Part shown: one piece after another, positions 54,291 through 64,000 of the stretch
How positions within the stretch are numbered: the stretch's first letter is position 1
Layout of the letters: the number at the start of each line of letters is the position of its first letter
NCBI RefSeq assembly: GCF_036669915.1
Contig: NC_089324.1
Location: 14,645,131 to 14,709,130, forward strand
Reading direction: 5' to 3'
Source of the DNA: Pocillopora verrucosa
Taxonomy: Eukaryota; Cnidaria; Anthozoa; Scleractinia; Pocilloporidae
DNA length: 64,000 nucleotides
Notes under the pieces: model-generated
The model's database searches: none
What the model was told of the DNA's origin: nothing
What the model saw: the letters and a program-made list of their open reading frames with translations, nothing else
Made by a program: the position numbers and the translations under genes

Positions 54291-54579
54291 CAAATTGGAG
54301 TATGTGTTATAAATTTTAAAGACCACGCGTCCTTTACGTAGAAAAATTAATTTCCATTAGACGTCAACGATACTATTTTCACGTGAACATGAAGAGTTTG
54401 AGTATGAAGAGTATACGGAGCTAGTTTATGGTGAATAGTTAGGTAAGTAAGTCTTCATACTTGATTCAAAGTTGATAGATCTGAATGGCTGGAAATGACC
54501 AAGTCGTGTGCACGCTTTGGTCCATTTCTAGCTGCTTTTGTGCATTTAGTGACGTTACTATTCAGTTTTGAACATTTGA

Positions 54580-54790
54580 GTCCTAGTTCGGACGCAGCTG
54601 TCTGATTTTAGGACGCTGTTGTCCCATTTTGCTCGATATTGTTTATTTTTGTGAAAACTTCCCCGTGTCAGACGCTCTGATCAATTTTCGGACGCTATCG
54701 TCCAAAATAGGGCGCTTTTGTCAAAGTTAAGGCTTTTGTCTGATTTCGGACACTTTTGGCCGTTTTCCAGTATCAGACAATTCCGTCTGA
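54580..54790. repeat. 20-base dyad minisatellite, decayed patch
   Basis: Units such as TTTTCGGACGCTATCGTCCA and TTTCGGACACTTTTGGCCGT recur at multiples of about 20 bases with many substitutions. Confidence 0.7.
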
Positions 54791-56407
54791 TTTCAATTGC
54801 TTATAATTTGCATTTTCTCTTCGTAACTTTTCAAAACCCCTGTGAAATCAAACAAAAACAAACTTTGTGCCTTACTTTGTACAAAAGAACTTACTTGCAA
54901 CGAAGAACTTTTGTCAATTTGTATGTTTATCCTGTCGCTATAGGGTGGCAAAGGGAAGACTGAGTGATAATATGCGACGCGTGTTTAAGCCCATAATTTT
55001 AATACGTGACGTGTGAATTTTTCAGAAAAGCAAGGTGAGGTGAGTGTTTTCCATTTAAAATCATGACTTGTGAAACAATTTACAGGTGACCTGTGAATTT
55101 TTATTCGAAAATTCGTGCGTGAGACGGGATCAGGAACCCTCCTTTGCCTCTCTTTTGTTAGGTGACAAAGAATGAAAGCATGTGATTAGTTGATCAGATG
55201 TACGTGAACCTTGAACTCTTGTTGATTTGTTTTCAGCGACCCATTATGGGCTAATTGAGAGAATTCTGGTGGATAAGCACTTAAATGTACTTAATGTAAG
55301 TCAGTGGTCTGAGCGAAGCAATCATTGTTTTCAAGTCTGACTGTTGCGTGACGGCACGTAGAACATCTTGACTACGGATCGTTGATTACGTAATTTGTTC
55401 TCGCTTCTTATGACTTAGTTCACATCAATATGTGAAGTTTATTTCTCTCACCGTTGTTTACTATCGCTAAAGTTTTTTTTGGTCTTTACCCTACGCATTA
55501 ATACTTTTTCCAGCGTCCACCTTGTCTTTGTAAGCATCTGGGGTATTTTTGCCGAACAGTTTGGATTCACTTGCCGGCACTTGGATACACTACAGATAGT
55601 AAGTTTGTATAACTTTGCTATAGGGTTTGAGTGATACTTCATACTTAAATATTTTGTCTTTGTTATGTTTTTGGTTGAATCACTCACTCACGCATTCACA
55701 CTTTCTCTGATCTCATTGTGTATTCGACATTTGTTATGGCTTTAGCTGATTTACAGCGGCTAACTACAAACCCTTTTCAGATGCTTCCTTTCAAATGAAC
55801 TCATAGCAAAAGTAACTTACAAAAGATTTTCTTTTTCTCCTTGAAAATTTTCTGATCCTCCTAATAATTTGAATCGTTTTTTACTGACTAGGAAATAAGT
55901 GCGGGTTCATGTATTGAATTTTTCTCGTGAAGATACTTAACGTTAACAATAATCGACATTGATGATGTAACTAATCCGTCTTTTTGGATGGAAAGGCCTT
56001 ATACTCGTACAGGACCTTAAAGTCTGTCTTGGCTAATGGCGAGTATGAACTCAAGACTATAGCCTCGTAAAAAGCGGCTCGTATAAGAAGGAATTCGTGT
56101 TCTCACAACCTTCACAATAGACTTCTTTGATTCGGCATATAAAAGGGAAAAAAATGCAACAACAACAAACTCTTTACGTCAGTTGAGACTCCCCAACCTT
56201 GAATACTAATGAGCTTTTTAAGAATCTCAACTTAACTCTCTCTATACGCTTTGTATGTATTTAATCGCTTAAAAGGTCTTTGTAGTGTTAAAAGGAGTGC
56301 AATTTGAAAAATTCGAAACAATGATCTCGTGTAAACATGAGAACAAACTTTAAAAAGTACTCACGAATAACGAAAAGCAAATAAGACCTCTATTGAGGTG
56401 ATTTTAT

Positions 56408-57345
56408 CATTCAATTTCTGATGCTATTGTCCAATTTTCGGATACGTCTGTCCAAATTCGCACGCAACCGTCCGATTTCGGTTGCTATTGACCAATTTCG
56501 GACGCTATCGTCCGATTTCAAGCCTTATTTTTTGCTTTTTTGGCGATTCTATTTTGGACATCATTTATTGATTTAATTTCGGACATTATTGTCCGATTTC
56601 AGACATCACTATCCGAGTTTGAGCACTCCTGTGCAATTTTGAATACCATTTTCCGATGTTGGACGTTATTGTCAGTTTTTGTACACCATCGTGCAATGTT
56701 CGACGCTATGTCCTCCGATTTTGGACATTGTATTCCAATTTTGAGCATTATTGCCCTATTTAGACACTTCTGTCCGATTTTGGACATTATGTTCTGATTT
56801 CGAACGCTATTGTTAGTTTTTGGACACAATGTTCCGAAATTTGGACACTATTGATTGATTACGAACTCTATAGTCCGAATTAGGGCTCCATTGTCTGAAT
56901 TAAGATACTGCTGTACAAATTTAAATACCATTGCCCGATTTCGGTCGCTAATGTCAGTATTTAAGTACCGTTGTCCGATTTTGGACACTATTGTCCGGTT
57001 TCGGACACTATCGTCTGACTTTGGACACTTTAGTCCGATTTTGGACACTGTCATACGGTTTTGGACACTATCGTGGTCTATCGCCTGACTTTGGAAGCTG
57101 GTGTCCGAATTGGACACAACTGATCGATTTTAAACACTATTTTCCGATTTTGAAAACTGCTGTCCTCTGTCGTATATATTCTATCCTCCGATTTTGGACA
57201 CTATCGTCCGATTAACACATTGATTGATCTTGCACATCACTGTCCGATATTGGACATTACTGTCCAATTTTTTGAACACTGTCCAATTTCGGACGCTGAC
57301 GATAGTTTTAAGGCACCGTTAACCGTGTTTGGACACTATTGTAAG
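56408..57345. repeat. 20-base dyad minisatellite, main array
   Basis: About 45 imperfect units. In the clearest part (56980-57075) each unit is exactly 20 bases: TTGGACACTATTGTCCGGTT, TCGGACACTATCGTCTGACT, TTGGACACTTTAGTCCGATT. The consensus TCGGACACTATTGTCCGATT has inverted arms TCGGAC and GTCCGA around a six-base centre. Apparent reading frames on both strands in this region are artefacts of the periodicity. Confidence 0.88.
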
Positions 57346-57620
57346 TAAGTAAGTGAGCAAAATACTGAAAAGGTTTATTGACAAGGTACATAAAGCCATG
57401 TAGTGATTTTATCTGTTACTCAGAAAATAAATATCTTTGATTTAATACAGTAATTCAAATATCAAATATAAGATGTCGTTCAATTTCGGCGGCTATTACA
57501 ATAAAATATAATTATATTTGCTATCCATAAGGCAAAAGTTAGTTTCATCAGCAGATAAATAAGTTTATAACACTCATTAATTGGTAATATTTGTAACAGA
57601 AAGCGAGGTGCCCCCGCGCG
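57346..57620. other. Spacer between dyad-repeat patches
   Basis: AT-rich unique DNA with (GTAA)-like run TAAGTAAGTAAGTGAGC at its left end. No gene was seen. Confidence 0.5.
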
Positions 57621-57725
57621 GCCATTGCCTTATTTTGGACATTGGTGTGCAATTTTAAATACTATTCTCCAGTTTTGTCCGCACGTCAACGTTATTAACC
57701 GATTTCGGACGCTTGTTTGTTTTCT
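57621..57725. repeat. 20-base dyad minisatellite, small patch
   Basis: TATTTTGGACATTGGTGTGC, AATTTTAAATACTATTCTCC, and GATTTCGGACGCTTGTTTG are the last recognisable units. Confidence 0.55.
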
Positions 57726-57899
57726 TGCTTTGGGCATAATTGCCCTTAATTTGCTCTTTCCATTTGAGATCTAGCTAGTTTCTGGGACTCAGAGTTGACT
57801 CGGTGTGACTGGGCAGCATGTAGTAAATGTATCCCTCACATTCCTCCCCCTCCCTCCCCCCCCCCCCCTCACTAAATAAAGTCATTTATGCATTCTATT

Positions 57900-60800
57900 T
57901 AATAGGCACTATGATTAAACTTCACCTCCACCAAGGCAACCCACAAATTTTTGTTTAAACTGATATCTGTCAACTGGATTCTGCTTTTCGTTGTTTCACC
58001 GTGGACTGTTTAGCAACTCATGAATACCGCAGGTTGTTTTCTTCATAATGAACTCAGTTTCATACAGAAGGAAGCTGGGTGAATTCGACTGCTTTCAGGT
58101 CGATCTCATTTGATTTATTACCCAATTTCAGATCTTTCTGCGTCAAGCAGTACGTCAACTTATGCCGTCATCACGCCTCTCAGAATAATATATCTCTTAA
58201 ACCGGGAATTAATTCCATCCACCAGTCGAAACACTCATGTTTTTAACTCTCTTGACGTCGATAATCAATTTCTCCTTTTCAATCATCTAATTTAGTTCAG
58301 CGACACAGATTTCATTCCGTATGTTTCTCTTTAAAGTACCGGCGTTTTTAAGAACGTCCCGAGTACCTTTATGTTGCTGGATTTCGTTCAGTGAATATTC
58401 TATTCCATTTCTGGTGGATTCTTTGGCACTTTCTTTGTTTTCAAAATTGGATTTTGGACCATTTATGCTCAACAATGAGGAAATCCGCGTTGGTCTGGAA
58501 GTACTAGTTATTGAAATGCACTTATCAAATATCGAGGAAAGCGCTAAAATAACCACATAGGTTTTATTTTAACGTCACCCAACTCTTCTAGCAATGTTTC
58601 AATATTTTCCTTAGGTTAGGAGGTGGTGAGCGGATGTTCTTAACGCTATTTTAAGCGCTGATAGCCTTTGTGCGCCTGTAAAAATGACGCATATACGTAT
58701 TTTTTGGAAACAGTACACATATTAGACAAAATTTGACAACGGATGTAATTACCCTCTGAGGACGAAATCGATCGCAACATTCAGCAATATTAACTGCGCC
58801 TACTGCGAATAACCGTTCAGTTTAATAGTTTAATTGAAACGGTGATTATCTGATCAGATGCAATTAATCTTAATTGATTTTAAATCAAAGGCGTCAAGAA
58901 GAAAAACCGCAGCCATTTTGAAGATTGGGGTTTCGGTATTACAATAATAACTTCAGTTTTCGACCAATCAGAAGGCGTGTTTTTCTCTGACTCATAGTAC
59001 TAAAACAGTAATATACGAAGAAACATTCCTTTCTAAATTTATAAACATTTTAAAATCACGCGTATCATTCAGCCTTTAGCGGCTGTGTCAACGTTTCTTA
59101 AACGACAAATACGCATTCGTGAAGGCAAAAAGAAAAACTTACAGAGATGTAGACAATTGCAAGCGCAAACTGCACGTGAAACGTAATAACGAAGCCAACT
59201 TTATGTTCATATTCTGACGTTCTAACGGCTGAGCTAATATCATCAAATGAACGCAGATAATAACTCACTTAAAGTTTAAGCACCAGCACTCAAGTCAATA
59301 TTCATAGATGACGCATATTCACACGCAAGGTGCCAAAAATCACATTTTTACAATATTGATCGAGAATATCTCACAGGTCACTCGTTCAGAGCACGAAACA
59401 AAAGATAGATTAAACAGAAATCCACATGTGATGTTAAGAAATAATCAACCGCATCAGTAGCAACTTTGAACTATTTTGCTGCCTTAGTGATCAATTCAAA
59501 GTGATGCGTCTGATGAAGATGAAATATCGGAGCACTTTGTAAAGCAGATACCGTCACATTTTTTGCCGTCACGCTGGCTCCGTCCGCCCGGCGCTCGAAG
59601 AATTTTCTTCGCCCATAGCGTTCTGACACGGCTAGTCTCGAGTACCGCCAAAATGCTTTGTGCGGAATGAAATTTCATGATCAATATTTATTAGAAAATT
59701 TTGGCGAGACAGGAATGATTAGCAATCCGTTTTGTAGAGCTCTGTTGTGATGTTGTGCGGATAAAAATTCTGCTGGCGAGCGGTCCTCAAGAGTTCTGCA
59801 TGTGAATCACGTGCATTCATAAGGCACGTGCCAGTTTGAAAAATTACCCAACGGAATCATGTCACGCGTGCCTCCATGACTTAAAATATTGTTGACTGCT
59901 TACTTTTTACAGCGTGAAATGCAGACTCAAACGAGTTGATGTCTGATTGTCAAGACCGCGGAAAAGAAAGGGGAAAAAAAGTTATCATGATTTGAAAATA
60001 ATAATTCCGAAGAGCACTATAAGGTAAAAACATGATCAAACTCAATCGCGAAAAATAATTGTGAGAAATTTTGCTATTCAGATACATTGAAATCGCCAGC
60101 TTTGCGACTAAAAATTGAGCATATTACTGCTTGTTCCCACGATATCCCTCCAGAATTTTTTAAAGATCAAATCTGATTAATGATGCTTTTCCTAAAAAGG
60201 TGAAAATTACCACAGGAAATTCTGATTTATTTATGGCTCTGGCTTCGACCACAACCACGCCTACCGTAACAAGACCGCACTTTTTACATTCATGTACACG
60301 AGCAATTTTTCACGGCTACATGATAAATAATTTCCAAGCAGTTCCCACAACAATACGTTCTACTTAGAACTGCTGAAAGCTTTCTCGTGAGACAAAAAAA
60401 AATACATTAGAAAAACGCAATTTAAATAAACAACTCGCATGGAAGAATTCAAAGTATTTTGTTTGTGGACGTGAAAGCGGAAAAAACCCTTCAGCTGATG
60501 CTTCCAAATGAGAATATACGTGACACCTTATCTTGCAAGACACAATCAGGCCGTTTTACGGCGTCGGAATTTCTTGAAATTACAGTTTTCGCATTATATG
60601 AAGTACAGCTTCAAGATTTCATTTTAGAAGGGAAGTCAGTTGCTTCTTCTCGAGTTATCTGTTAGGAAACGTGTTCATCACTGGTAAATTTAATTCCTTA
60701 GCGAGACAGGAAGGCAAACCCTTCCAAGTTCGTGAACTTGCCAAGACACTTGTTTTTTCCGGCTAAATTCCGAAATTTGAAAACAGTCTTATTTTTCTAA

Positions 60801-63800
60801 ATGATATTGTTTTGTTCTTTCTTTTAACTATTGCTGTCTGTGCTAGATTTTATCTCTCATTTAACCCTTAATTTTGAAGAAAAGACCTCTCGTCGATCAC
60901 GCATTGAGTTTGATTAGTCATTTCGGCTAAATGTATCCCGTATTTTCGTTGAGCTCGTGTTACTTTGTCAGGAAATCACGCTAGTCACGCGGTCCTTGAC
61001 GTGACATTGTGGAAACGGTGCTCCATTTCAGACAGATGAAATAAAGTAGGGTGGATTTTAGGAGAGGAGAAGTGTACCTGAGTGCCAGATTTACCATTTG
61101 TTTTTCTTTCTTTGGCAGTATTCCTAGTCACGAAAATTGAGAACTGAAATATTAGGTCGGCTGGTCATTTAAGACTCCCGTAACACAACATGGCGCCATT
61201 TTCCTTTTCCATTTCTTTCGCAGGATAAGCCATTTTCCGTGCTACTTAACTTATTTTACGCTTAGGACAGTTTAGCACTAATGAAAAATGGATAAATAGA
61301 CAGGAATTGAATGACAAGTGCTATCTTTTCCGCCGCAAAGTTCGAGAAAGCAGGAAGTTTTTCTGATATTCAGAAGTGGGGCAATGACCTTTGAGCGTGT
61401 AAAAACACACTACCTTCACGTAGTTTTTATTTTCCTTCTTCTTCTTCTTCTCCTTCTTCACAAGCTAGCTTACATGTTCCCACGGTGTCCTCAACATAAA
61501 TTTCCATAAACACTTCTACACAAGCCAACGTAAAATGCTCCAACCATAAGAAAAGGCAGTTCTTAAAACGTCCTATGAGGCCTTTTTAAGATTCGATGTA
61601 ATCTGCCGTCGTATTTTACTTGATATTGCTAAACTAGCTTTTGGTCCAAGAACGTGCCTGAGTATTTTTTTCATTACGTAACGCTTACGCAGATGTAAAA
61701 ATTTCAGTTTCCCGACGCCATAATCTTTCGAATGTAGCTAAAATTTGCTCAGGAAATTTAGAACTGATATAACCTCGATATTTCGTACATGATACCACAT
61801 GATGTCATAACGATATCGCCTTTTTCAAGCAACCCAAGATAGCGTTGGTTCTCTCACAATTGTCGCTAAATTCCCACAGAAAAAAAATTTCTATGGATTT
61901 CTTGCAGCAAGTTTTAAGTTTGAACCGGTTTTGGAATCAGTGAGTGAGTTCGGCATCATTTGCATGTGACGCACGTTTTTAAAGCCACAAATGAAATTAT
62001 GGTAACTTTCAGTCTGCGATTAAACTGCGAATTTTGTCCTTTGCTGATTAATTTTGACACAAAGCGACTTTCTTTGTTATGCAGATATCAAGCTTTGTTC
62101 TCAATATCTTGTACACCACGCTTAACATTAATATAAACAGTTCTTACACACTTGACGAAATTTGGCACAAGGGATAACTTTAAAGAGTGCTGGGACAAAA
62201 TGAGTGTAAAAACTAGTTCTTACAGCTTTACAAATGTTCTTAATGGCCCATGTATTTCAATAAATTTTTTAAGTAATTTTTTATCCGTACGTCACCGTTC
62301 CAACGATGACCTTTTTATTTGGTATATTCTTTGAGAAATATTGATTCTGTCTGAATATTTATAGTTCGTAGGTTTGGTAGATCTGTTGAGATAAAACCTG
62401 AACTTCAAGTTAAATAAATGGCAGCTATTTTCTTAACTTCTTCTAGTCCTATAGATCTTTTTCATAATCCCTTTAGCAGACAATACAAATCAAACTTATT
62501 TAAAATCACATTAAACCAAAATTAATTTCAAACTTTAATGTGAGTGTACACGTTGTGAATCTAGTCATGATGGCTGTCAACGTGTCTTCGTTCTCTGTTC
62601 TCTATATAGATCATAAGTACACATATCTCCGCAAAAATGCAAGGCCATAAAAGGTGAAGGTCGTCAAGGATATTGAAGCAAGAGGGGATGGAGTTTTTAG
62701 CAGCCTGTACTTCAGCCAATTGTCAAGCCTCACAATATTGAGATGTTGCAATAGAGTTCTCACTTGCAGCTCTGTTCCTTCACAAGCTCTCTTTCAAAGG
62801 TTTGGTCTTTCACTTTTTTTATTATTCTTTAGCTAATGGGGTTGGTCATTAATTGTCTCTATTTTAATGAATCTATTTTCTTTCTTTACTTGTATTGTAG
62901 AGATAAATGATCAATTCTTTATAGCATTTTTTTATGTTGTAGAATAGTATGATTTCGACATACTACGATTCAGTACAAAACATTAGATGATACCGAGGAT
63001 TTGAGAACTGAAAATGGCCAGCTTCACGTAATTTCCCAAACCTTTTGCAGAAGTCAATGATTTATTATAGGTTTTATTTGATAACTACAAGTGTTTTAAA
63101 ATTTGGCGTTTTTCTAATGAAAGGATAAGTCTTAAAAGGATAAGTCTTGAACACTTTATATGTAGCTTCCGCACATAAAATGCTATTTGTAAGTGAAAGT
63201 ATTTTCTTGAGAAGAAATTTCCTTACGTAACAGTTTAAACATGCTTTTAGTCAGCGAAGGTAAGTGCACTTCGTAAGAAAATTAACAAGTTTTAATGGTA
63301 ATAATTTATAAATAATTATTATGCAACTATATATAACATCTAGTAATTTCTTTTCGATCCTCTAATCTTGCGTCAAATTGTGTAATATTTTCAATATCAA
63401 AACATATTTTTCCAAAACATTCCCAATAGAATTAAATCCTTTTGGAATTTATTGTTTAGTTCAATGAATTATGCTTTCAGGCTTTTGTGTGATGGATGTT
63501 AGTGTATAAGGTTCTGAACTTTGATACTTTAAGAGCTGCAATACCTTACATGCTGCTTATCAGCTTTTGGCATCACAAAGTTCTCTCAAGTCCAATACGT
63601 TTGATTCAACATTTAAAGAGCAATAAACAAAGAAACAATGGTTGTTAGAAATCCAGGCTCTTTTTGCTTTTTGAAGAAAGTTGCTACAACCTGAATAAAA
63701 TCTATTCAAACAGGAGTATTTTTTTCGGCTGCAGCATGTGGGAGCCTTTCGGAGTAGAATTTAAGGGGCACCTCCACGACTTTTCTGTAATATCAGGGCC

Positions 63801-64000
63801 GTTTATTCGGAACTACGGTAAAGAAACACGCTTCAACTTTCGTGAGAGTTCAAATGACTGCTTGGTTGAAAAATTTTAGTGATTAGTGAAACTTAGTGAA
63901 AAGAGTTAGTGACTGCTGGTCAAACAGCTAACTTAGGCTTGCAAACTTCCAAGTATCAGGGTTTTCAATAAGAATTGTGATCGCAAGAGAATACTGTAAA
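57900..64000. other. No gene recognised; right end of window
   Basis: About 6.1 kb of AT-rich DNA. The open frames present (for example around 58110-58560 on either strand, 60459-60665, 62654-62836 and 63664-63879) are 60-90 residues, lack recognisable motifs, and are not linked by convincing splice sites. A CTT/TTC run lies at 61433-61458. Exons of a gene extending past 64000 or a non-coding transcript cannot be ruled out. Confidence 0.5.

Noticed and set aside
56540..57215. Several open frames on both strands with repeated DFGHF/RFWTL words
   Set aside because: They are produced by the 20-base dyad repeat; the peptide repetition is a by-product.
58287..58560. Overlapping 79- and 89-residue frames on opposite strands
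   Set aside because: Neither shows a recognisable domain, signal peptide or splice partner.
63664..63879. 71-residue open frame near the right edge
   Set aside because: It has no recognisable motif. It might be an exon of a gene beyond the window, but nothing in the sequence supports this.

Overview
The window is nuclear DNA from an animal. Genes are split by many short GT-AG introns, the sequence is AT-rich, and several hundred-base inverted-repeat elements recur throughout. The proteins are metazoan. The repeat families (elements ending in AAAGGGTTAA, Penelope-like fragments, tRNA-derived SINEs) and the gene models suggest a hexacorallian cnidarian, most likely a stony coral. The taxonomic call is an inference; the gene identities come from reading the translated exons.

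Layout. (1) 221-2552, minus: ABHD18-type alpha/beta hydrolase, two coding exons. (2) 2922-21629, plus: a complete 32-exon germinal-centre kinase of the MAP4K3/5 type (kinase, proline-rich linker, CNH domain). It lies head to head with ABHD18 across a 369-base shared upstream region, and its introns are packed with small non-autonomous elements. (3) 22243-34600: a tandem segmental duplication carrying two copies of a small seven-exon nuclear-type gene with an NCoR-like SANT domain (A, 25417-28459; B, 31268-34136). Copy A has a roughly 1.9 kb composite transposon insertion in its upstream region (DDE_Tnp_4 transposase relic plus a Penelope-like GIY-YIG end with a hammerhead-like motif). It also has a roughly 0.5 kb insertion that replaces its C-terminus. 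(4) 34709-36619, plus: an intronless PDE12-type 2',5'-phosphodiesterase with an N-terminal mitochondrial targeting-like segment. (5) 39808-52335, plus: a complete 15-exon SLC4 anion exchanger (AE1-3 type, 1195 residues) with a very histidine-rich N-terminal segment. (6) 52336-64000: no convincing gene. This part holds a CCAAT-rich interspersed repeat (two copies), and a degenerate 20-base dyad-symmetric minisatellite in three patches.

The genes do not form one pathway. ABHD18 and the MAP4K may share a bidirectional promoter. The SANT pair is a recent local expansion. The anion exchanger is the gene with the clearest link to coral physiology (acid-base balance and, possibly, calcification). 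The most unusual items are the remodelled SANT tandem pair, the 20-base dyad arrays, the hammerhead-like Penelope remnants, the histidine-rich exchanger terminus, and one MAP4K exon junction where the consensus donor gives the wrong reading frame.
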